The notes: generated from the letters alone by a model not told the origin. A stretch of DNA of 64,000 nucleotides from Streptomyces albogriseolus (GCA_014650475.1 BMVA01000011.1:124001-188000); one strand, 5' to 3'. Positions 39,188 to 47,059 are shown, numbered from the stretch's first letter. Numbers and translations: made by a program.

Positions 39188-39601
39188 ATGAACACCACGG
39201 TCAGCTGCGAGCTGCACCTGCGCCTCGTTGTGTCGAGCGAGTCCTCCCTGCCTGTCCCCGCAGGCCTGCGGTACGACACGGCCGACCCCTACGCCGTGCA
39301 CGCCACCTTCCACACCGGAGCCGAGGAAACCGTCGAGTGGGTGTTCGCCCGCGACCTCCTCGCCGAGGGACTTCACCGCCCCACGGGCACCGGCGACGTC
39401 CGCGTCTGGCCGTCGCGCAGTCATGGTCAGGGCGTCGTGTGCATCGCCCTGAGCTCTCCGGAGGGGGAAGCCCTGCTCGAGGCCCCGGCCCGGGCTCTGG
39501 AGTCCTTCCTGAAGCGCACAGACGCCGCCGTGCCGCCCGGCACGGAGCACCGGCACTTCGATCTCGATCAGGAGCTCTCGCACATTCTGGCGGAAAGCTA
39601 G
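39188..39601 (+). CDS. ssgB: Sporulation-specific cell division protein SsgB
   Basis: The 137-residue SALP protein is the near-invariant SsgB (S. coelicolor SCO1541). It opens with NTTVSCELHLRLVV and contains YAVHATFHTG, VEWVFARDLLAEGL and the DVRVWPSR stretch. Together with SsgA it recruits FtsZ to future septum sites in aerial hyphae, so it decides where spores are divided. ATG at 39188 has an AAAGG site about 11 bases upstream. A strand-symmetric housekeeping neighbour (the PGPGW gene) diverges from it. Confidence 0.97.
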   Translation: MNTTVSCELHLRLVVSSESSLPVPAGLRYDTADPYAVHATFHTGAEETVEWVFARDLLAEGLHRPTGTGDVRVWPSRSHGQGVVCIALSSPEGEALLEAPARALESFLKRTDAAVPPGTEHRHFDLDQELSHILAES

Positions 39602-39760
39602 CGAGGCCGCCGCGAAGCTGCCCGGCGCCGTCGACTCGGGGTGACGGCTCGGGCCCGGACAGCCGCATACGGATGCAGCCGCATACGGCTTGTGCATCGG
39701 CGTCGACGCCGCGGGGTTTGCCGTGGCTCGGCGCCGGTGTGCTGTTCGGCGCGCGCTGAT

Positions 39761-39800
39761 CGCGCAGTTCCCCGCGCCCCTTCGGCCGCCGGGGTCGCGC
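39761..39800 (+). repeat. Dispersed hairpin motif, fourth copy
   Basis: GCAGTTCCCCGCGCCCCT is followed by a bulged stem GCGCCCC/GGGGTCGC with a 10-base loop. The orientation is the same as the 17.7-18.2 kb copies. Confidence 0.75.
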
Positions 39801-39837
39801 GGTGTTTCGTTGGCGGCTGCGGGACGTCAGGGGTTGA

Positions 39838-39868
39838 GCGCGCCGTTCCCCGCGCCCCTGTGGGGCGC
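39838..39868 (+). repeat. Dispersed hairpin motif, fifth copy
   Basis: A one-base variant (GCCGTTCCCCGCGCCCCT) is followed by a perfect 7-bp stem, GCGCCCC (39852-39858) with GGGGCGC (39862-39868). Confidence 0.75.
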
Positions 39869-40020
39869 CTGAGCGCGTCGCTGGGTGGGAACCGCTGGGG
39901 TCGCTTTCGCGTGGGAATCGAAGCCATGTGCGGAGCGGGGAGGTGCGAGGTGCGGCGGAGCCACTACCATCGGCCAGCATCGGCGGGCGCCCGCCCGACC
40001 CCCAGGCCAGGGAGCGAATC

Positions 40021-40581
40021 GTGCTGATCACCCATGACACCCGGTGCGCGCTGGACACCGTGGTGGATCTGGTGAACACCGCACCGGAGGACGACGCGAC
40101 TCCGGACGGACTGGCGGACGTCGCCGCCCTCGAGGCGTTCGTGCGGGACCACGAGGTCAGCGAGGTCGGGGTGCTGACCGAATTCGACCTGGCCGCGGTA
40201 CGCAAGATCCGCGCCCGGTTCGCCGCGGTGTTCGCCGCTCCGGACGCCCGCAGCGCCGCCACGATGATCAACGAGCTGATCGCGGCCGCCGGCACCACTC
40301 CCCGGCTCACCGACCACGACGGCTACGACTGGCACGTGCACTACTTCGCCCCGGGCGCCTCCGTGGCCGACCACCTGGCCGCCGACTGCGGAATGGCGCT
40401 GGCGTTCTTCGTGGTCGCCGGGGAGCAGGAGCGCCTGCGCCGCTGCGAGGCGCCGGACTGCCGGCACGCCTTCGTCGACCTGTCCCGCAACCGCTCGCGC
40501 CGCTACTGCGACAGCCGCACCTGCGGCAACCGGCTGCACGTCGCCGCCTACCGGGCGCGCCGCAAGGAGGCGGCGGGCTGA
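40021..40581 (+). CDS. CGNR zinc-finger / ABATE-domain regulator
   Basis: The 186-residue protein has an N-terminal ABATE domain and a C-terminal zinc finger: CEAPDCRHAF ... RRYCDSRTCGNRLHVAAYRARR (about 141-180), with four cysteines and the CGNR signature. Such proteins are thought to be stress-linked transcription regulators binding DNA through the finger. GTG at 40021 follows GGGAG. It is a single-gene unit with no metabolic partner. Confidence 0.88.
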   Translation: MLITHDTRCALDTVVDLVNTAPEDDATPDGLADVAALEAFVRDHEVSEVGVLTEFDLAAVRKIRARFAAVFAAPDARSAATMINELIAAAGTTPRLTDHDGYDWHVHYFAPGASVADHLAADCGMALAFFVVAGEQERLRRCEAPDCRHAFVDLSRNRSRRYCDSRTCGNRLHVAAYRARRKEAAG

Positions 40582-40666
40582 TCCACCCCCGGCCGCCACG
40601 GAGAGTGACGGGAGATGCCGGGCCGACGCGGTCCCGACGGGTGACGCCGGGAACCGCGGGTACGGC

Positions 40667-40819
40667 TCACAGCCACAGCAGGTCGTGCAAGGCGGCCGTG
40701 AGCAGCAGACACCCGATCACCGCAAGGAAGATCATCAGCGGTGGCTGGGATAGGGCGAAGAGACATCCGCGCGGCTCGTCCTGCTGCGGCGCGGCATCGC
40801 TCTGTGTCGTGTCCAGCAT
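40667..40819 (-). CDS. 50-residue single-helix membrane protein
   Basis: The reverse strand from ATG at 40819 reads 50 codons to TGA. It has a polar, acidic head (residues 2-16, MLDTTQSDAAPQQDEP), then two cysteines (19 and 37) and a helix LMIFLAVIGCLLLTAALHDLLWL at the C-terminus. The initiation region has only a weak GGCGAG site. Third codon positions are strongly G/C, consistent with a real gene, and the composition is that of a tail-anchored membrane peptide. It is not a family I can name. It could be a conserved small protein that annotation pipelines miss. Confidence 0.6.
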   Translation of the reverse strand: MLDTTQSDAAPQQDEPRGCLFALSQPPLMIFLAVIGCLLLTAALHDLLWL

Positions 40820-40969
40820 CTCGCCGCGATGATGACGCATCGGACGGGCCGGACGCGATCAACACTCGTGGAAAGCGCGTGGGCACACGGAAAGCGCGAT
40901 CCAACCGGTCAGAGCGTGATCATTTCCGCGCGGTCCGGGACCCCCTGTGACGCATGTGGTCCCGCGCGG

Positions 40970-41419
40970 TCATATGCCGTGCTTCTTGAGGATGGCCTCG
41001 ATGTCGCTGAAGTCGTCGTCCCCCTGCGCGGCCGGCTTCTGCCGGGGAGCCGGGCTCTGCCCGCGGGAGGACGCCTGTCCCAGGGCGGGCGCGGAGGCGC
41101 CGGGCGCCGTGGCGGCGGGGGCGGCCGACTCCCGTGCCGCCTTGCGTTCCTTACGGGTGCCGCCGCGCCGGCGCTCCACCGTGCGGGTCGTGGCGAACAG
41201 CAGCCAGGACAGGCCCAGCACACCGAAGCCCGCCCATGCCGTCGGGCTGAATGCGGTGTCCGCGAGCCACTCGACGACGCCGGTCATCACCAGGCCGATC
41301 GGCACCAGCGCGTACGCGGCGATGCGGGTCGCCGTGAGGTAGCGCTTGCGGTAGGCCGTGACCACCGCGATGCCCAGGCCTGCCGCGGCGACGGCGGAGC
41401 AGACGGTCTCGGCAATCAT
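40970..41419 (-). CDS. Small membrane protein with disordered tail
   Basis: The 149-residue protein has three or four hydrophobic segments (2-21, 32-52 and 61-80), then a basic stretch (RRRGGTRKERKA) and an Ala/Pro/Gln-rich tail ending in an acidic DDDFSDIEAILKKHGI. The last 15 residues are a conserved-looking amphipathic motif. The function is unknown. ATG at 41419 has GGAGG upstream. It converges on no gene and diverges from the DsbA-like gene. Confidence 0.8.
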   Translation of the reverse strand: MIAETVCSAVAAAGLGIAVVTAYRKRYLTATRIAAYALVPIGLVMTGVVEWLADTAFSPTAWAGFGVLGLSWLLFATTRTVERRRGGTRKERKAARESAAPAATAPGASAPALGQASSRGQSPAPRQKPAAQGDDDFSDIEAILKKHGI

Positions 41420-41658
41420 CCGGTCCTCCAGGGCAGCGGGCGTGCGGTCGCGACGGGCTTCGCTTCGTCCCTTCCATCCTGCACCCACGGCACCCACAGC
41501 GGCCATGCCCGGGGCGGACATCAGGGACATCTCCGGGTCCCGGCTCCTCCGCAGGTGCCGGTCGGCGCACACCTGGGGGATCTCGGGGCCGGGGGCCGAG
41601 GGTGCGGGCGCGGGGCCGGATTGGGTGGTGCCGGGGCGTGGCTGGAAGACTGTCGGCC

Positions 41659-42183
41659 ATGAGTGACTCCTCCCCCGCCCGTCCCGCCGCCCCCGTCCTC
41701 GACGTGTGGTGCGAGCTGCAGTGTTCCGACTGCCGGACCGCCCTGGACGACCTCCGCGCCCTGCGGGCCCGGTACGGCGACCGGCTGGACATCCGGCTGC
41801 GGCACTTCCCGCTGGAGAAGCACAAGCACGCCTTCGCCGCGGCTCAGGCCGCCGAGGAGGCGTGGGAGCAGGGCCGGGGCTGGGACTACGCGGAGGCCGT
41901 GCTCGGCCGGGTCGAGGAGCTGGAGCGCGGGGGCGAGGCGGTCCTGGTCGAGACCGCCCGGGAGCTGGGACTGGACGCCGACGAGGTCGACACCGCCCTG
42001 ATCGACGGGCGGCACATCCTGGTGGTCGACGCCGACCAGGCCGAGGGCAAGGCGATCGGGGTGACCGGGACGCCGACGTACGTCATCGGCGGGGAGCGGC
42101 TCGACGGCGGCAAGAGCCAGGAGGGGCTGCGCGAGCGGATCGAGGAGATCGCGGACCGGCTGCTGGCCGGGCCGGACGCCTGA
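41659..42183 (+). CDS. DsbA-like thioredoxin-fold protein
   Basis: The 174-residue protein has the CxxC active site CSDC (Cys22, Cys25) after DVWCELQ and the cis-proline in TGTPTYVIGG. The inserted helical domain is in the middle. There is no signal peptide, so it is probably cytoplasmic, like the FrnE group of DsbA-like oxidoreductases. ATG at 41659 lies 12 bases after GGAAG. It converges on the GNAT gene. Confidence 0.88.
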   Translation: MSDSSPARPAAPVLDVWCELQCSDCRTALDDLRALRARYGDRLDIRLRHFPLEKHKHAFAAAQAAEEAWEQGRGWDYAEAVLGRVEELERGGEAVLVETARELGLDADEVDTALIDGRHILVVDADQAEGKAIGVTGTPTYVIGGERLDGGKSQEGLRERIEEIADRLLAGPDA

Positions 42184-42210
42184 CCCCGCCGTCCTCTTCC
42201 GCCTCGGCGG

Positions 42211-43035
42211 CTACACCAGTGGCTTGTACAGCGAGTACCGGGTGGTGGTGTAGCCGAGCGAGTCGTAGAGCCGCTCGGCCGGGGGGTTGTCCGCGAACAC
42301 GTTGAGGCCGATGGTCCGGTTGCCCGCGGCGGCGGCCTGGGCCTCGGCGAGCAGCATGAGGCTGCGCCCGTGGCCCTGGCCCCGGTGGGCGGGGAGTGTC
42401 TCCACGTCGAACACGTACGCGCGCTCCCCGCGCACGGCGAGCCACAGCGTGCCGACCACGGCGCCCTCGTGTTCGAGGACGCTGAGGAGCATGTCCTCCG
42501 TGGCGAGGCCGTCGGGCAGCAGCGCGGCCTGGTCCGCGGCGGCCTTGGCCCGCGCCTCGGCCTCGGGCACCCCGCGCCGCGCCCACTCGCGCGCGTAGTC
42601 CGCCGAGCTCTCGGCCTGCCAGGCGCCGTACTCCTCCTCGGTCATGGGCCGTGCGCGGGTGCCGTCCGGCAGGGCGGGCGGGGTGTCGCCGAGGGCCTTC
42701 TCCATGTTCCGGTTGCGCACGACGTAGCCGAGCGCCGTGGCGAGGGCCAGGGCGGTGCCCGGTTCGGCGGGGACGGTGACCTCGATGCGGCGGCAGCCCC
42801 AGCCGCGCGCCACCTCCTCCGCCGCGAGCGCGGCCACCGTGCCCCGGCCGCGCCGGCGGTCGGGTTCGTCGATGCGCAGGCTGACGATCCACGCCACGGC
42901 GTCGCCGAAGACGGGGTCCGTGCCGAGCCGCATCTCCCCCACCGGACGGCTGTTCACGCAGACGTGGAAGTGACGCGAACGTGTCCCGTCGGGGTTCCGC
43001 TGGAGCGGCTCGGTCGGCCGCAGGGTGGTCGTCAT
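42211..43035 (-). CDS. GNAT-family acetyltransferase with two domains
   Basis: The 274-residue protein reads as two GNAT halves. The first (about 20-120) contains VAWIVSLRIDEPDRRRGRGTVAA, and the second (about 150-270) has YVFDVETLPAHRGQGHGRSLMLLAE, a full R/Q-x-x-G-x-G/A acetyl-CoA loop, and ending ERLYDSLGYTTT. The second half is the better catalytic candidate. The substrate is unknown. ATG at 43035 has no clear ribosome site. It is transcribed leftwards, converging with the DsbA-like gene. Confidence 0.85.
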   Translation of the reverse strand: MTTTLRPTEPLQRNPDGTRSRHFHVCVNSRPVGEMRLGTDPVFGDAVAWIVSLRIDEPDRRRGRGTVAALAAEEVARGWGCRRIEVTVPAEPGTALALATALGYVVRNRNMEKALGDTPPALPDGTRARPMTEEEYGAWQAESSADYAREWARRGVPEAEARAKAAADQAALLPDGLATEDMLLSVLEHEGAVVGTLWLAVRGERAYVFDVETLPAHRGQGHGRSLMLLAEAQAAAAGNRTIGLNVFADNPPAERLYDSLGYTTTRYSLYKPLV

Positions 43036-43088
43036 CAGGGGTGTTCTACCCCGCTGGGGCTCCCTGCTTCACCCGGTTTTCCGGCCCC

Positions 43089-43910
43089 TCACGGGTCGAT
43101 GTCCGCCGCGGACCGCTCGTCGAAGATCCGCATGGCCTTGGCCGTCACCGGGCCGGGCGCGGCGGACAGTTCGCGGTCGTCGACGCGGTGCACGGCCTGT
43201 ACGTCACGGAGGGTGGAGGTGAGGAAGATCTCGTCGGCCTCCCGCAGGACGTCCAGCGGCAGGTCGGTCTCCTTGGCGCCGGTCCACTCGACGACCAGGT
43301 GGCGGGTGATGCCCGCGAGGCAGCCGGAGGCGAGCGGCGGGGTGTGGATCTCGCCGTCGAGGACGACGAAGACGTTCGACCCGGTGCCCTCGCAGAGCTG
43401 TCCGACGGTGTTGCCGAACAGCGCCTCGGTGGCGCCGTGTTCGTGCGCGCGGGCGAGGGCGACGACGTTCTCGGCGTACGAGGTGGTCTTCAGGCCGGTG
43501 AGCGCGCCGCGCTCGTTGCGGGTCCAGGGCACGGTGACGACGGCCGTGGTGTCCGGGCGGCGGGTGGTCCCGCCGAGGGCGACGACGAGGGTCGGGCCCT
43601 GGTCGCCTCGGTCGGAGCCGAGCGGGCCGTGTCCGCCGGTGTAGGTGAGGCGCAGCCGGCCGAGCGGCACGGGGTTGGCCTCGAGGACGGCGGCACAGGC
43701 GCGGCGGACCTCGTCGAGGTCGGGGTCGGGCAGCCCGAGGCCCCGGGCGGAGCGGGTCAGCCGGTCGAGATGCCGGGTGAGGGCGAACGGCCGGCCGTCC
43801 ACGGCCTTCACCGTCTCGAAGATGCCGTCGCCCACGGTCAGCCCGTGGTCGAAGACGGAGACGCGGGCGGACTCGGAGTCCCGCAGCGCGCCGTCGAGCC
43901 AGATCTTCAC
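43089..43910 (-). CDS. pabC: Aminodeoxychorismate lyase-like aminotransferase (class IV)
   Basis: The 273-residue PLP enzyme starts VKIWLDGAL and includes SVFDHGLTVGDGIFETV, LKTTSYAENVVALA (PLP lysine) and LCEGTGSNVFVV, which are signatures of the PabC/branched-chain aminotransferase fold. Next to a PabB-like gene it should release p-aminobenzoate for folate. GTG at 43910 overlaps the pabB stop in GTGA. A D-amino acid aminotransferase activity cannot be excluded by sequence alone. Confidence 0.85.
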   Translation of the reverse strand: MKIWLDGALRDSESARVSVFDHGLTVGDGIFETVKAVDGRPFALTRHLDRLTRSARGLGLPDPDLDEVRRACAAVLEANPVPLGRLRLTYTGGHGPLGSDRGDQGPTLVVALGGTTRRPDTTAVVTVPWTRNERGALTGLKTTSYAENVVALARAHEHGATEALFGNTVGQLCEGTGSNVFVVLDGEIHTPPLASGCLAGITRHLVVEWTGAKETDLPLDVLREADEIFLTSTLRDVQAVHRVDDRELSAAPGPVTAKAMRIFDERSAADIDP

Positions 43911-44959
43911 GTCTGGATCCTTTCGCTCACCTGGTACGTCCCCGACGCTACCGCGAGCAGCCGGGAAGCCTTCAGTTCGGTCTCCCGCCACTCCCCTTCG
44001 GGGTCGGAACCCCAGGTGATGCCGGCGCCCGTGCCGAACCGCAGCGCGGCCGCGCCGTCCGCGTCCCGGTCGATCCAGAAGGTCCGGATGCCGACGGCGA
44101 GCACCCCGGTGCCGCGGTCGGCGTCGACCCAGCCGATCCCGCCGCAGTACGGGCCGCGCGGGGCGGTCTCCAGCGCGTCGATGATCCGCAGCGCGCTGGA
44201 CTTGGGCGCCCCGGTGACGGAGCCGGGCGGGAAGGCGGCGCGCAGCAGCCCGGGCCAGCCCTCGCCGTCGCGCAGCTCGCCGCGGACCGTGGAGACGAGG
44301 TGGACCAGTCCCGGGTGCTTCTCGACGGCGCAGAGGTCGGGGACGGTGACGGTGCCGGTGGCGCAGACCTGTCCGATGTCGTTGCGGACCAGGTCGACGA
44401 TCATGACGTTCTCGGCGTAGTCCTTCTCCAGCAGGTCCGCCTCGGTCCGGCCGGTGCCCTTGATCGGCCCGGACTCGACGGCCCGGCCCTCGCGCCGGAG
44501 GAACAGCTCGGGCGAGGCGGTGGCGATCTCCACGCCGTGCCGCGGCAGCCGAATCGTTCCTGCGTACGGCGCCGGGTTGCCGCGGGCCAGCAGGGCGGTG
44601 AGGGCGTCCACGTCGGCGTCCGGGGGCACCGGCGCGGACAGGACACGGCAGAGGTTCGCCTGGTAGACCTCGCCCGCCGCTATGTGGTCGCGGATCCGGC
44701 GCACCGCCGCCGTGTACGCGGCGCGGTCGAGGGAGGACGTCCAGTCGCCGGCCGCCGGGCCGCGCCAGGCGCCCGGAGCGGGCGGCGGCACGGGCTGGGT
44801 GCGGACGTCCCGGAACCGGGCGCAGGTCAGGCGCCCCTCGAAGTCTGCGGCGACGGCCCAGAAGCCCGAGGAGTCCAGGGCGGCGGGGTCGTCGGTGACG
44901 TCGGCGAGGCCGGTGGCGACGCGGTCACCGAAGCGCGCGAGAGGTGGCAGGTCGAGCAC
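43907..44959 (-). CDS. pabB: Chorismate-binding enzyme (PabB-like)
   Basis: The 350-residue protein is the catalytic half of aminodeoxychorismate synthase. It carries IRDHIAAGEVYQANLCRVL, IATASPELFLRREG, SGPIKGTGRT, LVRNDIGQVC and the PPGSVTGAPKSSAL segment with RFGTGAGITWGSDPEGEW at the end, typical of the anthranilate/PABA synthase I family. It makes aminodeoxychorismate from chorismate, needing a glutaminase (PabA) that is not in the window. GTG at 44959 has no strong site. It is the first gene of a coupled pair with pabC. Confidence 0.88.
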   Translation of the reverse strand: MLDLPPLARFGDRVATGLADVTDDPAALDSSGFWAVAADFEGRLTCARFRDVRTQPVPPPAPGAWRGPAAGDWTSSLDRAAYTAAVRRIRDHIAAGEVYQANLCRVLSAPVPPDADVDALTALLARGNPAPYAGTIRLPRHGVEIATASPELFLRREGRAVESGPIKGTGRTEADLLEKDYAENVMIVDLVRNDIGQVCATGTVTVPDLCAVEKHPGLVHLVSTVRGELRDGEGWPGLLRAAFPPGSVTGAPKSSALRIIDALETAPRGPYCGGIGWVDADRGTGVLAVGIRTFWIDRDADGAAALRFGTGAGITWGSDPEGEWRETELKASRLLAVASGTYQVSERIQT

Positions 44960-45044
44960 GCCACGAGTCTATGGCGGGGGCGCACGGGTGACGTGACCAC
45001 GCCCGTGAGCAGGCGCAGCGCAGCACGCTGCGCAAACGGGTTTT

Positions 45045-45072
45045 TGTACTGGCCCCGGAATCCGCTAGAGTT
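45045..45072 (+). promoter_or_regulatory. Candidate promoter of the tRNA operon
   Basis: TTGTAC (45045-45050) and TAGAGT (45067-45072) are 16 bases apart, a near-consensus vegetative promoter about 40 bases before the first tRNA. Confidence 0.6.
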
Positions 45073-45112
45073 CAGTTCGTCGCCGGGACGCGCAAGCGGA
45101 CCGAAACGACAG

Positions 45113-45185
45113 GCGGACGTAGCTCAGTTGGTAGAGCGCAACCTTGCCAAGGTTGAGGTCGCGAGTTCGAGCCTCGTCGTCCGCT
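45113..45185 (+). tRNA. tRNA-Gly(GCC)
   Basis: Cloverleaf: acceptor GCGGACG/CGTCCGC, anticodon stem CAACC/GGTTG, loop TTGCCAA with anticodon GCC, T-loop TTCGAGC. The discriminator is T. First of five tRNAs in one orientation. Confidence 0.96.
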
Positions 45186-45222
45186 CGAAGGAAGAGGGGG
45201 CTTCCCGGTCCCCTACACTCCT

Positions 45223-45293
45223 GGTGGAGTGGCCGAGAGGCGAGGCAACGGCCTGCAAAGCCGTCTACACGGGTTCAAATCCCGTCTCCACCT
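45223..45293 (+). tRNA. tRNA-Cys(GCA)
   Basis: Acceptor GGTGGAG/CTCCACC, anticodon stem ACGGC/GCCGT, loop CTGCAAA with anticodon GCA. The 3' CCA appears to be encoded (45294-45296), unlike the other tRNAs here. Confidence 0.95.
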
Positions 45294-45297
45294 CCAA

Positions 45298-45369
45298 GGA
45301 CGATTAGCTCAGCGGGAGAGCGCTTCCCTGACACGGAAGAGGTCACTGGTTCAATCCCAGTATCGTCCA
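45298..45369 (+). tRNA. tRNA-Val(GAC), copy 1
   Basis: Acceptor GGACGAT/ATCGTCC, anticodon stem CTTCC/GGAAG, loop CTGACAC with anticodon GAC, T-loop TTCAATC. It begins one base after the tRNA-Cys CCA. Confidence 0.96.
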
Positions 45370-45409
45370 CTGGATCTCCGGATCCTGGGTCTGCGAAGAT
45401 CCGAACCCC

Positions 45410-45481
45410 GCGCGATTAGCTCAGCGGGAGAGCGCTTCCCTGACACGGAAGAGGTCACTGGTTCAATCCCAGTATCGCGCA
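45410..45481 (+). tRNA. tRNA-Val(GAC), copy 2, altered acceptor stem
   Basis: This gene is identical to copies 1 and 3 except for the acceptor, which is GCGCGAT/ATCGCGC. The second and third pairs are changed on both strands, so pairing is kept. Confidence 0.96.
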
Positions 45482-45524
45482 CGCAGTGCCCGTGATCCGC
45501 TCCGCGGAGTGGTCATGGTCCCGA

Positions 45525-45596
45525 GGACGATTAGCTCAGCGGGAGAGCGCTTCCCTGACACGGAAGAGGTCACTGGTTCAATCCCAGTATCGTCCA
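45525..45596 (+). tRNA. tRNA-Val(GAC), copy 3
   Basis: Same sequence as 45298-45369, including the GGACGAT acceptor. It is the last tRNA of the operon. Confidence 0.96.
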
Positions 45597-45603
45597 CACG
45601 GCT

Positions 45604-45635
45604 CGAAGCCCCCGGTCCCGCGACCGGGGGCTTCG
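45604..45635 (+). terminator. Terminator of the tRNA operon
   Basis: A perfect 14-bp stem (45604-45617 with 45622-45635) with a CCGC loop lies eight bases after the last tRNA. It also faces the converging zinc-ribbon gene. Confidence 0.9.
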
Positions 45636-45646
45636 TCGTGTGCCCG

Positions 45647-45928
45647 TCAGCTGGAGAAGAGCATGTGGCCGAAGCTCTTGTGACGGCGGTTGCCGTAGTG
45701 GCCCCCGTGCGGCGCTCCCCACGCCGGGGCCTGCGGCGCCGCGGCCGGGTAGGCCTGGGGTGCGGCCGGCGGGGGCGGGGCGGGCTGCGACCACTGGGAC
45801 TCGAGCCGGGTCAGCGCCTCGAGCTCGCCGTAGTCGAGGAAGATCCCCCGGCACCCGCTGCACTGCTCGATCTGGACACCGTTGCGGTTGTACGTGTGCA
45901 TGGGGGCACGGCACTTCGGACACTGCAT
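45647..45928 (-). CDS. TFIIB-type zinc-ribbon protein
   Basis: The 93-residue protein starts with a zinc ribbon, CPKCRAPMHTYNRNGVQIEQCSGCRGIFLDYGELEAL (two CxxC pairs at 3-6 and 23-26), then a Pro/Ala-rich middle and a basic, His-rich tail ending SFGHMLFSS. Zf-TFIIB-type small proteins are widespread but of unknown function. ATG at 45928 is 12 bases after AGGAG, and an in-frame TTG four codons upstream is closer to it. It converges on the tRNA operon. Confidence 0.85.
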   Translation of the reverse strand: MQCPKCRAPMHTYNRNGVQIEQCSGCRGIFLDYGELEALTRLESQWSQPAPPPPAAPQAYPAAAPQAPAWGAPHGGHYGNRRHKSFGHMLFSS

Positions 45929-46030
45929 CTTCGTCGTCAACTCCTCGCCGGTCGTACCTGCTTCGCGTATCAGCTGGACAGACTCCGTCCGGCTGTGGGC
46001 CGGTTGCACCGTACGTCGGGGAAATTCGTC

Positions 46031-46957
46031 TCAGTCCGCCGGGGCGGCGGCCGGTACGGACCGCATGCGTGCGCAGGCGTCGACCAGCCACTCCTCCACC
46101 TCGTCCAGCGGCCGGCCCGCCGCGGCCGCCTTGGTGACGGCGCGGGCGGCGGTCTGCGCGGTGAGGGCGCGGGCCGGGACGTCCAGCGCGGGCCAGGGGT
46201 CGCCGTCGGGCGGTACGGCGGGGCCGCCGGCGGCGCGGTAGGCGGCCAGGAAGCGGTGCCAGGCGCCGGGGTCGAGCATCCCCACGGCGTACCAGGCGGC
46301 GGGGCGGGCCAGGTCCCAGACCGGCGGGCCCGCGCCGAGGTCGTCCACGTCGATCAGCCGCCACGGGCCGCCCGGGGCGGGGTCGCGTATCAGCTGGCCG
46401 AGGTGGAAGTCGCCGTGGCAGAGGCGTACGGGTCCCGGCGCGGGCGCCTCTCCGCGGGCCCACGGCGGGAGGTCCGCCCAGGCGTCCAGCACGGGGCCGG
46501 CGGCCGGGTGGCGCGGGCTGAGGTCCCGGAGGAGCGCGACGGCCCGGGCGGCCTTCTCGGGTCCGCGCAGGGGAGGGACGGCCTCGGGGAGCGGGATCCG
46601 GTGCAGGCGGGCGAGGAGGGCGCCCGCCTCCTCCCAGGGGGCGGCGTCCGGGTCGTCCGGGTCCACGGGGGTGCCGTACGGCCAGTACGTGACCGGGCGG
46701 CCGTGCAGCTCGGCCGGGGCCGGGGCGAGCGGGGGCAGCAGGATGCCGGGGAGGCGGGCGGCGACGGCGAGCCGGAGGGCCAGCGCGGCGGGGTCGGTGC
46801 CGGGGGCGTGCGCCTTGGCCACGGCGGCGGCGTGCCGGACGACGGTGGTGTCCTCGCGGTGGGCGAGGGTGGCCGCGGCGCAGGCGCAGGCGGGGTCGCG
46901 GGCGTGGGCCGCCTCCGCGGCGCGGGCGGTCAGGGCGGGGAGGAGGTCCTCGGTCAC
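46031..46957 (-). CDS. Aminoglycoside phosphotransferase-like kinase
   Basis: The 308-residue protein has the choline/aminoglycoside kinase fold. The Brenner motif appears as LCHGDFHLGQLI (catalytic Asp in HGD) and the metal site as LIDVDDLGAGPPVWDLA. The N-terminal lobe is Ala-rich with an HREDTTVVRH segment. The substrate is unknown, and no resistance gene neighbours are seen, so calling it a resistance gene would be unsupported. GTG at 46957 lacks a clear site. It lies between two small genes. Confidence 0.82.
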   Translation of the reverse strand: MTEDLLPALTARAAEAAHARDPACACAAATLAHREDTTVVRHAAAVAKAHAPGTDPAALALRLAVAARLPGILLPPLAPAPAELHGRPVTYWPYGTPVDPDDPDAAPWEEAGALLARLHRIPLPEAVPPLRGPEKAARAVALLRDLSPRHPAAGPVLDAWADLPPWARGEAPAPGPVRLCHGDFHLGQLIRDPAPGGPWRLIDVDDLGAGPPVWDLARPAAWYAVGMLDPGAWHRFLAAYRAAGGPAVPPDGDPWPALDVPARALTAQTAARAVTKAAAAGRPLDEVEEWLVDACARMRSVPAAAPAD

Positions 46958-47027
46958 GGGGTGAGGCTACGCGGGGCCCGGCGGGCGCGTATCGGGCGCG
47001 CGGGGGACGAGCGCCCGGGCAAAAGCA

Positions 47028-47059
47028 ATGCCGGCGCAGCTCCCCAGCTGCGCCGGCAT
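47028..47059 (-). terminator. Terminator after the 47148 small gene
   Basis: A perfect 14-bp stem (47028-47041 with 47046-47059) with a CCCC loop is followed on the reverse strand by a T-rich GCTTTTGC. Confidence 0.85.

Larger units (their letters stand above)
39602..40020. other. Non-coding 419-base region with hairpin repeats
   Basis: No gene is supported between ssgB and the zinc-finger gene. The region contains a GCATACG-type direct repeat near 39664-39690 and two copies of the dispersed hairpin motif (listed separately). It also should hold the promoter of the 40021 gene. Confidence 0.6.

Noticed and set aside
46031-46957. Antibiotic-resistance aminoglycoside kinase
   Set aside because: The fold is shared by many housekeeping kinases. 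There is no biosynthetic or resistance context.
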